Shown here piece by piece: positions 53,363 through 61,614 of a stretch of 64,000 nt of DNA; the first letter of the stretch is position 1; each line of letters begins with the position of its first letter. The notes beneath the pieces are model-generated. The model searched no databases and was not told the DNA's origin. It worked only from the letters and a program-made list of their open reading frames with translations. Made by a program: the position numbers and the translations under genes. Source of the DNA: Paraburkholderia bryophila (GTDB lineage Bacteria; Pseudomonadota; Gammaproteobacteria; Burkholderiales; Burkholderiaceae); contig NZ_QLTK01000028.1 of NCBI RefSeq assembly GCF_003269035.1, positions 1-64,000 of the forward strand, written 5' to 3'.

Positions 53363-54216
53363 GCGGCCTCCCGGGTGAAGACGCGGCGAACGATTTGGGC
53401 CCGAGGGTCGGTTGGCGTTGGCGTTGGCGTTGGCGTTGGCGTTGGCGTTGGCGTTGGCGTTGGCGTGGGCGTGGGCGTTGGCGTGGGCGTTGGCGTGGGC
53501 GTCGGCCGTGTCGCTACCGGCGCGGCCAGTATTGCCATGGTCTCCCGTACGCCCTGCCCGATCGTATCGAGCGTCGTCCGGCCGACGCCGTCGTTGAGGT
53601 CATAGTTGCGCAACACCGCGGCAACGCCCTCGCGAATACCCCGTTCGAGCGTGCGCAATTGCACCGTCAACCCCCCATCGATCACACCGGCCTCGGTCTC
53701 GATCACGCACGAATGCGCGGGCAATCCCGCATCGGCGAGCACGGTGCAAAGCGGCGCGCCGAGTTCGCGCTGAAGCGTCGAGGTCAGCCGCGCGGTGTCC
53801 GCGAACACGGCCGGCGCCACGCGTATCGACACGAGCCGTTGCGATTGCGCCACCGCGACGGCACGACGCAATTGATGCGTCAACGCGGCCGACGGCGGCA
53901 GCGCGCCGACGATGTCGTTCACCACCCCCAACACGATCTGCGCGAGCCGCTCCTCGAGACGTTGCGTGACGAACGCAGCCGCGGCGTCGCGTCCCGCGTA
54001 ATCGCGCAATGCGGCCAGCTTGCCGGCTGCGTGACCGTGACGCCACGCGCGCCGTTTCAGTTCGCGCACCTGCGCGCCGAGACGACCGCGTTCGCGTGCC
54101 GCTTCGGCGGCGCGCTGCGCTTCAACGGCGCGCAGCCCGTCGAGCGACGCCAGTTCATCCGCGCTCACATGCCCATCCGATTCGATGTGCCAGGCACCCA
54201 TCCGGCAGATCAGCAT
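53359..54216 (-). CDS. sctL: T3SS ATPase-regulating stator SctL with Thr-Pro repeat tail
   Basis: A 285-residue SctL/HrpE-type protein. The N-terminal region (MLICRMGAWHIESDGHVSAD) leads into a long helical, charged segment. The domain that binds the ATPase follows at residues about 110-230. Close to the C-terminus lie about 16 Thr-Pro pairs, encoded by a hexanucleotide array at 53411-53506; ordinary SctL proteins have no such tail. After it only TDPRAQIVRRVFTREAA remains. The ATG at 54216 overlaps sctK by 7 bp; a longer frame to 54597 is a shadow of sctK. Confidence 0.82.
   Translation of the reverse strand: MLICRMGAWHIESDGHVSADELASLDGLRAVEAQRAAEAARERGRLGAQVRELKRRAWRHGHAAGKLAALRDYAGRDAAAAFVTQRLEERLAQIVLGVVNDIVGALPPSAALTHQLRRAVAVAQSQRLVSIRVAPAVFADTARLTSTLQRELGAPLCTVLADAGLPAHSCVIETEAGVIDGGLTVQLRTLERGIREGVAAVLRNYDLNDGVGRTTLDTIGQGVRETMAILAAPVATRPTPTPTPTPTPTPTPTPTPTPTPTPTPTPTPTDPRAQIVRRVFTREAA
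53411..53506. repeat. Hexanucleotide repeat in sctL (16 units)
   Basis: Nine exact GTTGGC units (53411-53464) are followed by seven units of GTGGGC, GTTGGC or GTCGGC. On the coding strand each unit encodes Thr-Pro. Because the unit is six bases, changes in copy number would alter protein length without shifting the frame. Confidence 0.9.
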
Positions 54217-54872
54217 CGTGGAACCTCCATCAAAAGTTTCGCGTCGGCCAGCAGCGCGGCCGCACCGGCCGCCGACAGGTCGCGCACGCCATAGCGCTGC
54301 GCGGACTGCGCGACCTCGCGCGGCAGCCGCAAACTCCACCAGAACGCGTGGCGTAAATCCACGTCCGCCCGTTGCACCAACGCCAGCCCGAGCGCCGTCA
54401 TGTCGTGCCGATCGAACGGCGACGCGGCCGGTTCGACATTCACATCGGCCACGAGCGCGCGCGGGTGCCGCTGGATTGCATTGAGCAGGCGCGGCGCGAC
54501 GCTGGCGGCGAACGCCGTATGCGCCTGTGCGGCCACCACGCGCCGCAGCGAACGCGCCAACGCGAGCGCCGCGACGACCCGGCACAACCGCGCGCACGCC
54601 GGCCGCGGCCAGACGGGCAATACGGACGACGCGTCGGCAAGCGCCACCTCGGCCAGTTGCGGATAGCGGTCGAACAGGAAAGCGTGGGCGGCACGCGCGC
54701 TACGCTCGTTACGGACCGGACGCGCCGCTTCGAGCCAGCTGTGATGCGCCCAGTACGCCGGCACGCATCGACCGGGCGATGCGGAACCGGCTTCGATGGC
54801 GGTGCTCGAATGCGGGCCGCCCGGCGACTCTGCGGGGCGCGGCGCGGATAGCCGGACAGGCTGCAGAGTCAT
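54210..54872 (-). CDS. sctK: T3SS sorting platform protein SctK-like
   Basis: A 220-residue protein between sctJ and sctL. The region SPGRCVPAYWAHHSWLEAAR and the late ADVDLRHAFWWSLRLPREVA fit the SctK/HrpB4 family, which links the sorting platform to the inner-membrane ring. Sequence conservation is low, so the call leans on gene order. It overlaps sctJ by ATGA and sctL by 7 bp. Confidence 0.72.
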   Translation of the reverse strand: MTLQPVRLSAPRPAESPGGPHSSTAIEAGSASPGRCVPAYWAHHSWLEAARPVRNERSARAAHAFLFDRYPQLAEVALADASSVLPVWPRPACARLCRVVAALALARSLRRVVAAQAHTAFAASVAPRLLNAIQRHPRALVADVNVEPAASPFDRHDMTALGLALVQRADVDLRHAFWWSLRLPREVAQSAQRYGVRDLSAAGAAALLADAKLLMEVPRC

Positions 54873-55945
54873 GCGTCGTCTCCGTGGCGGGCCGAGGATC
54901 GGGATTGGCTACCGGTGGCGGAGCCGGGATTCGCGGCATCTGCGGCTTTCGCGGCACCAGCGGCACCAGAGGCATGCGCGGCATTCGCGGCATCTGCGGC
55001 ACCAGCGCTAAACGGGGCACCCGCGCCGCCCGCGTCGTCTTGCGCGGCGCCGTCATCGCCATCGGTGCGCTCGCCGTCGCGGTGGGCGGTGCGGTCACCC
55101 GTTTGTCCGCCCTTGCCCACGCGTCCCGGTAACTCAACCGCCCGCGTGGCGCTCGCCCCACTGCGCGGCGTGCGCCTGAACCACGTGCGCCGTCCCGAGC
55201 GCCACAGCCACAGGAAGCCGGCCGCCAGCGACACGACCAGCGCCAGCACGGCCAGCATCGCCGTGGCGCGCGACGGGCCGCTGCTGGCGTCATGCACGCA
55301 GTCCGTCGTGGTGACGCCGCCCGCGGCGCTGGCAACATCGGCGCCTTGTCCGCAGTTGCCGGGGAACGTCAGCACCGGCGTGACCGGCAGCAGCGTCAGC
55401 GAGACGCGCGCGGGCGTCAGTCCTTCGACACTACCCGCCACGATCGCTCGAATCCGGTCGCGCAACAGGTCGAGGTTGTAGTCGCTGCGGTACCGCATCA
55501 TCACGGACGCCGACGGCAACGTGTCCTGCGCGGGATCCATCGGGTCCTTCTGCGGCAGCACGATATGCACACGCGCGAGCAGAACGCCGTCCACTTTTTC
55601 GAGTGTCTCGGACAGCTCCTGCGAGAGCCCGTACACGAAGCGCACGCGATCCTCCTCGGGGCTCGAAATCAGCCCCTGGCGGCTGAACAGGTCGCCGAGA
55701 TTCGCGTGGCCGCCACGCGGCAGCGCGTAGGCGCTCGCCAGTTCCGTGGCGATCACCGCGTCGTCGTCGTCGACGGAGACGTTCCACGTCTTGTCCGCGT
55801 TGCGCTCCTTGTAGCCGGTGATGCCGTGGTGGCTCAACGCCGCCACGATGTGGTTCGCCTGGTCCTCGTCCAGGCCTTCGAACAACGAGGTTTTGCAGCC
55901 GGCGAGGAGCAGCAGGAGCGGCAGCACGATCAGGGCGCGGCGCAT
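54869..55945 (-). CDS. sctJ: T3SS inner-membrane ring lipoprotein SctJ
   Basis: A 358-residue lipoprotein with a signal peptide and lipobox LLAGC (Cys17). The two ring-building domains are clear: LFEGLDEDQANHIVAALSHHGIT, then VHIVLPQKDPMDPAQDTLPS and ASVMMRYRSDYNLDLLRDRI. A membrane helix lies at about residue 230 (MLAVLALVVSLAAGFLWLW). About 100 low-complexity residues rich in Ala, Gly and Asp follow the helix, which is long for SctJ. It overlaps sctI by TGATG. Confidence 0.9.
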   Translation of the reverse strand: MRRALIVLPLLLLLAGCKTSLFEGLDEDQANHIVAALSHHGITGYKERNADKTWNVSVDDDDAVIATELASAYALPRGGHANLGDLFSRQGLISSPEEDRVRFVYGLSQELSETLEKVDGVLLARVHIVLPQKDPMDPAQDTLPSASVMMRYRSDYNLDLLRDRIRAIVAGSVEGLTPARVSLTLLPVTPVLTFPGNCGQGADVASAAGGVTTTDCVHDASSGPSRATAMLAVLALVVSLAAGFLWLWRSGRRTWFRRTPRSGASATRAVELPGRVGKGGQTGDRTAHRDGERTDGDDGAAQDDAGGAGAPFSAGAADAANAAHASGAAGAAKAADAANPGSATGSQSRSSARHGDDA

Positions 55946-56259
55946 CAGCTTCGCTGCGACAGCGTCTGGATCGCGCTGCCGATCTGGTCGGCGACACGCA
56001 CCGTCATTTGCACGCGCACCGCGAATGCGCCCATGTCGGCCTGCAAACGCAGCAGGTCGACGGTCGAGACACGGCCGGAAGCGAGCCGGCCGAGATCCAC
56101 CGACAGTTGCTGCACGGACAGGTCCTGCGCGTCCTGGGCATGCGCCAGCAGGCGCTCCATCAGCGCGCCGGGGCCGCCGGCGCCGGGCTCCGCGGGCGAC
56201 ATCGGGACCGATGCGCCGGCAGGCGCCGGTAGCGTTGTGATCGGAAGTTGCAACATCAA
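55945..56259 (-). CDS. sctI: T3SS inner rod protein SctI-like
   Basis: A 104-residue protein. Its C-terminal 35 residues (DLLRLQADMGAFAVRVQMTV, then RVADQIGSAIQTLSQ) have the pattern of inner rod proteins (YscI, HrpB2), in which the terminal helix anchors to the gate. It is placed directly before sctJ, as in most clusters. The start overlaps the stop of the TPR gene. Confidence 0.8.
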   Translation of the reverse strand: MMLQLPITTLPAPAGASVPMSPAEPGAGGPGALMERLLAHAQDAQDLSVQQLSVDLGRLASGRVSTVDLLRLQADMGAFAVRVQMTVRVADQIGSAIQTLSQRS

Positions 56260-56741
56260 TACCTGCCTCGAATAGTCAGTCGTTCAATGGTTGAAAGGGG
56301 CGCCGCGGCGTGAGCGGGAGGTGCCGCGCCGGCCGCGAGTGCAGAGTTGGCGTTGGCGTTGATAAAAGGCGCGCATTCCGGCAGCTTCAGAAACGCCATC
56401 GCCATCGAACTCGCGCTGGGCTCGTCGCTGCCGACCACCTTCATCAACGTGCGGGCCCCCAGTGCGTAATGACCGTCGAGCACCTGAGTCGTACCGAGCC
56501 ACGCACACGCGAGCGCGTTGTCCGGCACGACCGCGAGCGCGCTCGCGAATAGCCGTGCCGCGCCGCGATAGTTCGCCCGATCGACCTCGACGAGCCCCAG
56601 CCCGAGGTACGGAAAAGCGCGCTGTGGATAGATCAGCGCGAGCCGCTCGAACAGATAGCGCGCGTCGTCGAAACGGCGGTAGACGCGGGCAAGATGACCG
56701 ATCGAGATCAGCAGTTCCAAGCTGTCTTCCTGCATCTGCAT
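56256..56741 (-). CDS. TPR protein, HrpB1/HrpK-like or SctG-like chaperone
   Basis: A 161-residue protein with at least two tetratricopeptide repeats (ARVYRRFDDARYLFERLALI and ANYRGAARLFASALAVVPDN). TPR proteins in this position, directly before sctI, are HrpB1/HrpK in plant-type clusters or YscG-like needle chaperones. It follows the needle-like gene with a 48-bp gap and no strong ribosome-binding site. A chaperone function is inferred. Confidence 0.65.
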   Translation of the reverse strand: MQMQEDSLELLISIGHLARVYRRFDDARYLFERLALIYPQRAFPYLGLGLVEVDRANYRGAARLFASALAVVPDNALACAWLGTTQVLDGHYALGARTLMKVVGSDEPSASSMAMAFLKLPECAPFINANANSALAAGAAPPAHAAAPLSTIERLTIRGRY

Positions 56742-56789
56742 GAATTGCCGAAGACGCCGTAAAGGCGTCCCCGTCCTGGTTGGAAAGCG

Positions 56790-57158
56790 TTATCGGGTGT
56801 TTTGCGCAACCGCCTTCTGCGAATCGTTGACGCTGTTCATCATGTTCGTCGCGGCGGAGTTAAAGGTGCTGAGTTCGCCCACCGCCTGCTGGGCCCGCAG
56901 CATCTCGACGTTTCCCTGATTGCTGCCTTGCGCGGCATTGGTCTGCTGACCGCCGAACTGTTGCATCGCGCTGTCGGCGTTCTCGGCGCTCTGCAACGTG
57001 TTGTTGACCTTGTTGTTCTCCTTTTCCAGGATCCGCTCCAGCAAACCGAGCAGTCCGCCGGTGGAGAGGCTTTGATTGCCCGCGAGGGCGGAATTGGCCT
57101 GGCCAGCAGCAAAATTGCCAGCCCCTGCACCAAAGGGCGCATACACACTCATCGGCAT
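56790..57158 (-). CDS. sctF: Putative T3SS needle/pilus subunit (SctF-like)
   Basis: A 122-residue protein with no cysteine, a Gly/Ala/Asn/Gln-rich N-terminal half and a helical C-terminus ending MMNSVNDSQKAVAQNTR. Needle proteins end in a similar amphipathic helix and a terminal Gln-Asn-x-Arg. It is longer than typical needles (about 80 residues) and closer to Hrp pilus subunits. TAAGGAC lies ten bases before the ATG. The alternative is a minor structural protein or another secreted component. Confidence 0.5.
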   Translation of the reverse strand: MPMSVYAPFGAGAGNFAAGQANSALAGNQSLSTGGLLGLLERILEKENNKVNNTLQSAENADSAMQQFGGQQTNAAQGSNQGNVEMLRAQQAVGELSTFNSAATNMMNSVNDSQKAVAQNTR

Positions 57159-57173
57159 GATCTATAGTCCTTA

Positions 57174-57434
57174 CTATTTACTACGCGCGTTGACGAAGCT
57201 CGCGCTTCGCTCCACCACCTGTCGAGCGGCGCGTAAACACTCGACAAGAAGAATCAGTTCCTTTCTGAGAGCCGGCGACGCGTTCGGCATGGCGTCGGTC
57301 AAACGATCGATTTCCGCCGTCAGCTGGCCGACGATCATCGTCCGGCCCGCACCGCCGCCTTCGGCGAGTTGGTCTTCGATCGGCAGATCGCCGAACGCTC
57401 CGAGCGTGCTTTTACCGGCATTTTTCGGGGGCAT
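57174..57434 (-). CDS. Small T3SS-operon protein of unknown family
   Basis: An 86-residue helical protein between sctD and the needle-like gene, overlapping the sctD end by 23 bp. Position and size recall SctE (YscE), the needle co-chaperone, but no sequence signature supports that. The C-terminal half (LRKELILLVECLRAARQVVE) could form one side of a helical pair. Confidence 0.55.
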   Translation of the reverse strand: MPPKNAGKSTLGAFGDLPIEDQLAEGGGAGRTMIVGQLTAEIDRLTDAMPNASPALRKELILLVECLRAARQVVERSASFVNARSK

Positions 57435-58509
57435 GAGCGGCCTCCACAAAGAATTCATAGATCGAGCCGTCGTCGTCGCGCGTGACCTCCGCGGCGCAGG
57501 CCGAGAGTCGGCTAACGCGCCCGATCGGCAAGCGCGCGCCGACGAAGTAGCGCACGCCCTGCGCATCCGTCAGCCACGCCGCATGACGGCTCGTGAGCAG
57601 ATTCAGGCCGAGCGCGTCGAGCGGCACGCGCACCCGTTCGCCCTGCTGCGCGTGACCGGGAAAAGCAAGCTCACGCAGGCCACTGATCTCGGCGCGCGCG
57701 AGACGCGCCACGCGTGCGTAATCCCAGGCATCCGGGGACAGAAATCCGTGAACGTCGGGCAAGCGCGCATTGAACGCGCCGGGCTGGGTGGCGCGCACCT
57801 CGGCGCCGCGGTAATAGCGCGCGAGAAATTCGCCGACCTGCTCCTGTAATTGCGCGAGCACGAACACATGCATCACCGGCGCCCGCTGCCGCGACCAGGC
57901 GTGCGCCGTGAGCGCGGCGAGATCGGTCGCGGACTGCACATAGCCCTCGTAGACCAGCGCGCCGGTCTTCGCGTCGACGTGCGTCGTCACCAGCCGGAAG
58001 GTTTCTTCGTGACGCGTGAGACGCGGTTCGACAGACGGCGATGACGAGCCGAGCCACGCGAGCATCGCGAACGCGACCGGTACGCCGAAGGCCGTCGCCT
58101 TCGTCACCGGCGCGGCGTCGGACCAGCGCTTCGCGACATAGCCCAATGGCTCGTGACGCAGCAGATACGCACGTTCGGCGTTCCGCGTAAGCGCCGGACC
58201 CGGCGTATCGCGGCCAGCGAAGCGGAACGTCACGGCGGCCACGGAAAACCACGCGCCGCGTTGCATCCGCACGTGGCGTCCCGGTGTCAGGCGTCGGCCG
58301 AAAACCGCCACGCCGTCGTGCTGCGCCACCAGCGAGAGCGTGCCGCCCTGCAACTCGACGGTGGCATGCAAGGGTTCGACGCCGTCGTCGATCACGATCA
58401 GGTCCGCGTCGCCGCCGCTGCCGATTCGCAACGGCTGCCCGGCGGACAGCACCATGCTCGCGCCGGTATGCACGCCGTCCATTACGACGATCTGCGCGTC
58501 AGCGGTCAT
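57412..58509 (-). CDS. sctD: T3SS outer inner-membrane ring protein SctD
   Basis: A 365-residue protein. Residues 1-95 form an FHA-like cytoplasmic domain (VHTGASMVLSAGQPLRIGSG, then GVEPLHATVELQGG). One membrane helix follows at about residues 136-155 (AFGVPVAFAMLAWLG) and then a periplasmic part with ring-building modules. This is the standard SctD/PrgH layout. The ATG at 58509 has GGAGACC upstream and overlaps sctC by 11 bp; the longer frame to 58869 is a shadow of sctC. Confidence 0.85.
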   Translation of the reverse strand: MTADAQIVVMDGVHTGASMVLSAGQPLRIGSGGDADLIVIDDGVEPLHATVELQGGTLSLVAQHDGVAVFGRRLTPGRHVRMQRGAWFSVAAVTFRFAGRDTPGPALTRNAERAYLLRHEPLGYVAKRWSDAAPVTKATAFGVPVAFAMLAWLGSSSPSVEPRLTRHEETFRLVTTHVDAKTGALVYEGYVQSATDLAALTAHAWSRQRAPVMHVFVLAQLQEQVGEFLARYYRGAEVRATQPGAFNARLPDVHGFLSPDAWDYARVARLARAEISGLRELAFPGHAQQGERVRVPLDALGLNLLTSRHAAWLTDAQGVRYFVGARLPIGRVSRLSACAAEVTRDDDGSIYEFFVEAAHAPEKCR

Positions 58510-60724
58510 CGCGGGTCTCCCATGGCATTTTTTGCGCGAGCGGTAGGCCGGCGGACGGCGGCGAAGCGGACGGCGCGGACGGCTGCGCGAGCTTGCGCAG
58601 AGCTGCGTCGACGGACGGCGTGGGTGGCAGGAACTGAGCAGACGGAACAGGTTGCGCAGGTTGCACGGGCGACGCGGATTGCACAGGCTGCGCGGGTCTC
58701 GCGGGTGGGAAAGACTGCACGGGCTGCACGGCCGGCGCGGGTAGCACAGGCACCGGTTGCGCGAGCGGCGCCATCGCGAGTAACGCGGCGACGCCGTCCG
58801 TTGCCGGCGCCGCGACGGCAAACGGAGTCGCCGCGTCTGCGCCGATAGCCGCGACACTAGCCGCCCCACTCATCGCGCTGGAACCGGCCAGCGTCACATT
58901 CGGCGCACCGGCGCCGGCGCTACTCTTCAAACGCGGCGTAATCAGAATCAACCGCTCGAGCCGCTCGTGCGTGGTCGCGGTATCGCGGAACAGCGCACCG
59001 AGGTAAGGCACGTCACCGAGCACGGGCACCTTCGACGCCTTGCGCTCGCTGCGCTCGTACTGATAGCCGCCGATCAGCAGGCTCTCGCCGTCGCGCACGA
59101 TCGCCTGCGTGACGACCGAATGGTTGTCGACCTGCGGAATCCCATCCACCGACGACGTCGTGTTGAACGCGCCATCGTCGATCTGGATGTTCAGCCGGAT
59201 ATTGCGGCGTGGCTCACCGCTCGCTTCGATGTTCGGCGTCACCTTGAGCGTCAGGCCGGTGTCGATGTTGTACAGATCGACGGCCTGATTGCCCGCGACC
59301 CGCACGTACACCGAACTGCGCGAGGTCAGCGCCGCTTCCGTGTTGTTCAGCGTCAGCACGCGCGGACGTGACTGCACGCGCGCCTCGCCGGTGTTCTCCA
59401 GCGCGTTGAGCTGGGCGAACAGGTACTGCGCGGAGTTCCCCACCAGTGTCGCCAGATTCAGGCCGGCCGCCGCGCTGGCCGGCGTCATCAGCGCGGCCGC
59501 GTCGAACGAGAGCGGTGCGCTCGCCGTTCCGGAAGCGCCGTTGATGCGCCCATTCGCGCCGCCCCAACCGACGCCCAGCGAGCGCGCCGCGTTCGACGAC
59601 ACGTCGATCACCACCGCGTCGATCTCGACCAGTTCCTGCGGTTGGTCGAGCATGGCGATCGCCCGCTCGTAGTTCGGCATGGTCGACGCCAGGTCGCTGA
59701 TGATCACCGCGTTGGTCCGCGCGTCGGCCACGATGTTGCGGCGCGCGGGCGACGCAGCGCGCGGCTCGCCTCCTTCGAGCTCGGGCAACGGCGCGGCGGC
59801 GCCCGCGGCGCCCGCCGGCACACTCGCCATCCCGAGCCCGAGCAGGCTCGGCAGCGGCGGCGGGCCGCCGCGCGCATTGCGCGCTTCGGTCCGCGCCGCC
59901 GCGCGGGCATCCGCCTGCGCGTCGTCGGCGCGCGGACGCGGCGCGTTGCTTGGTGCATTCCCTGGGGCATTCCCCGGCCAGTTATCCGCCATCAACTGAC
60001 GCAGCAACGAAGCGACGCCCGGCATCACCCGTTCCTGCGACCCGACCGTGTAGCGAATGTCCTGCGCTTGCGCGTAGTGCAGCGGGAAAATCCGGATCAC
60101 CGGGTCTTCGGGATTCGGCGCGACCGTGGTCTGCCGCTGCGCCTGGTCGATCGCCTCCGCGACGGCCTCGACGAAGCGCGACGGACCGGCCACCTTCACG
60201 GTCGTCGCCGAATATCGGATCGGCAGACGGGCGTCGTCGAGATCGAGATTGCGCAACAGCGAGGCGACCGCCTCCCGAGTCATGGGCGCGAACGGGATCA
60301 CCCGGCTGCGCACGTCCGCTGCGGTCGTCACATGCATCGCCTTGCCGTCGAAATACCAGACGAGTCCGTAGGCCTCGGTCAACTGCGTGAACACGTTGCC
60401 CGGTGTGTCGTCGAAGCGGGCGTTGACCGCCCCTTTCACATCGCGGCCAATGTCGGCGTTCAAACCCTCGACGGCGAGCACGTCGCGCAGCACGTCGGGC
60501 AGCGGCGCGCCGTTCACCGCGTAGTGAATCGGCGTGCCGTGCCATGCGGGCGTCGCGGCATGGGTCGACCCGGGCAGTGCCAGCGATGCCAGCGGCAACA
60601 GCACCCAGGCCATCCCGAGCGCACCCGCGAGGTGACGCGGGACGGATCGGGCCGCATACGGCAACCAGGGCGGTGGGCCGTCGCCTTTCCGGACAATCGA
60701 ATAGTTGCGCGACATCATAAGCAT
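58499..60724 (-). CDS. sctC: T3SS outer-membrane secretin SctC
   Basis: A 741-residue secretin with N0/N1/N3 domains (PLPDVLRDVLAVEGLNADIG, VIPFAPMTREAVASLLRNLD) and the C-terminal secretin core (VEIDAVVIDVSSNAARSLGV, then ESLLIGGYQYERSERKASKV and PVLGDVPYLGALFR). A signal segment lies at residues 30-55. The last 110 residues are a Pro-, Ala- and Gln-rich tail not needed for the core. It heads the 14.6-kb minus-strand array. The region upstream carries 21-bp-spaced direct repeats that could be activator sites. Confidence 0.93.
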   Translation of the reverse strand: MLMMSRNYSIVRKGDGPPPWLPYAARSVPRHLAGALGMAWVLLPLASLALPGSTHAATPAWHGTPIHYAVNGAPLPDVLRDVLAVEGLNADIGRDVKGAVNARFDDTPGNVFTQLTEAYGLVWYFDGKAMHVTTAADVRSRVIPFAPMTREAVASLLRNLDLDDARLPIRYSATTVKVAGPSRFVEAVAEAIDQAQRQTTVAPNPEDPVIRIFPLHYAQAQDIRYTVGSQERVMPGVASLLRQLMADNWPGNAPGNAPSNAPRPRADDAQADARAAARTEARNARGGPPPLPSLLGLGMASVPAGAAGAAAPLPELEGGEPRAASPARRNIVADARTNAVIISDLASTMPNYERAIAMLDQPQELVEIDAVVIDVSSNAARSLGVGWGGANGRINGASGTASAPLSFDAAALMTPASAAAGLNLATLVGNSAQYLFAQLNALENTGEARVQSRPRVLTLNNTEAALTSRSSVYVRVAGNQAVDLYNIDTGLTLKVTPNIEASGEPRRNIRLNIQIDDGAFNTTSSVDGIPQVDNHSVVTQAIVRDGESLLIGGYQYERSERKASKVPVLGDVPYLGALFRDTATTHERLERLILITPRLKSSAGAGAPNVTLAGSSAMSGAASVAAIGADAATPFAVAAPATDGVAALLAMAPLAQPVPVLPAPAVQPVQSFPPARPAQPVQSASPVQPAQPVPSAQFLPPTPSVDAALRKLAQPSAPSASPPSAGLPLAQKMPWETRDDR

Positions 60725-61154
60725 TAAAAATCCCTGGCTACGTTCATTGACAGCGTTGTAGAGAATTTAATGGCGACAAGCCGATGCCGGGTAATACACA
60801 TGTAGGACTGGAGCGAAATGCCCAAATGCCTTGACTCGAATAGCCACTACGCCTGATTACCACCATTAGGTGCACGGATGAATCCGACGATCCGACTTAT
60901 CCTGAAATAAAGCCGGCTTATCCAGAAAATACGAAAGAGATAAAAATATCGGCACGTCGTACCCCTGTATGACCCGCCTCGTTCACAGAGAGAGAGGATT
61001 GACAAACCCGCTAATCGATTAATCCGATCATGAAAAACGACCCACTTAATCTACCTCGCAGCGAATTGCGTTCACGGCTATTTTTTAGTGATTTTTCTGG
61101 AGCCAGTCATTTTATTTCAACAGGCTCACGTCAGATTCCTACACGCAACTTCGT
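60725..61154. other. T3SS control region upstream of sctC
   Basis: A 430-bp, AT-richer region between sctC and the divergent RHH regulator gene. It holds the direct repeat at 60892-60928, the palindrome TAATCGATTA (61012-61021) and TTGACA at 60747-60752 and 60999-61004. No TTCG-N16-TTCG (Hrp-type) box at exact spacing was found. No gene is visible. Confidence 0.5.
60892..60928. promoter_or_regulatory. Direct repeat with 21-bp period, candidate activator site
   Basis: CCGACTTATCCTGAAA (60892-60907) and CCGGCTTATCCAGAAA (60913-60928) differ at two positions and lie exactly 21 bp apart, two turns of the helix. Side-by-side half-sites at this spacing are typical of AraC-type activators, the usual controllers of T3SS operons. 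It is about 170 bp upstream of sctC. Confidence 0.5.
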
Positions 61155-61454
61155 ATGGGAATGATGAGGTTTTGCAATTTCGCGCCCGGGCTTGCCAGAC
61201 CTAAGCTACGTTCGATCAGAATTAACGGTTTTGCAACCTGCTTGCGACTCGAGGAAATCTATTGGCGAATCATCGAAGAAATAGCGCGGCAGGAATCTCT
61301 GACCGTGGGAAAACTGATTTCCAAATGGGCGCTTGAAATCGATATGACGCAGGAAACGATCTGTAATTTCACCGGATTCGTCAGAATTATCTGCGTCACG
61401 CAAATACTGCAGCAGACCTATCCGATCGATATGAAGACGATCGCGCCTAAATAA
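61155..61454 (+). CDS. Ribbon-helix-helix (RHH_4-type) regulator
   Basis: A 99-residue protein. RSIRINGFATCLRLEEIYWR, then IIEEIARQESLTVGKLISKW, is the pattern of the RHH_4 family of small DNA-binding proteins. A second part (NFTGFVRIICVTQILQQTY) matches the usual C-terminal helix. Starts at 61155, 61161 or 61164 are possible. It is divergent from sctC across the 430-bp control region, so it is a candidate T3SS regulator. Confidence 0.65.
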   Translation: MGMMRFCNFAPGLARPKLRSIRINGFATCLRLEEIYWRIIEEIARQESLTVGKLISKWALEIDMTQETICNFTGFVRIICVTQILQQTYPIDMKTIAPK

Positions 61455-61481
61455 TCATTCATTTAGCATAATTCAGCACCA

Positions 61482-61580
61482 AGGAGGTCCACCGAACCAA
61501 GCGCGCCATTCCATTCACTCATGAACACACGACAACAATCGATCACCACGCGCAATTGCTCACGCAAGAAACGCAACTGA
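61482..61580 (+). other. Strong Shine-Dalgarno and 19-codon frame before the glycine-rich gene
   Basis: AAGGAGGT at 61482-61489 is a near-perfect ribosome-binding site, but no start codon lies at normal distance. The next ATG (61521) opens a 19-residue frame (MNTRQQSITTRNCSRKKRN). The following gene starts at 61615. It may be a leader peptide or an upstream ribosome standby site, or it may be chance. Confidence 0.3.
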
Positions 61581-61614
61581 ACGGTTTAATTTCTTATCAA
61601 GGATTTTTCTCACT

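Noticed and set aside
53411..53506. Could the hexamer array be a CRISPR or a phase-variable switch?
   Set aside because: Units are six bases without spacers, so it is not a CRISPR; copy-number change keeps the frame, so it cannot switch the gene on and off.
60725..61154. Hrp/PIP-type box (TTCG-N16-TTCG) upstream of sctC
   Set aside because: The nearest pair on the reverse strand (CGAA near 60817 and 60840) is 19 bases apart, not 16, so I do not call it.
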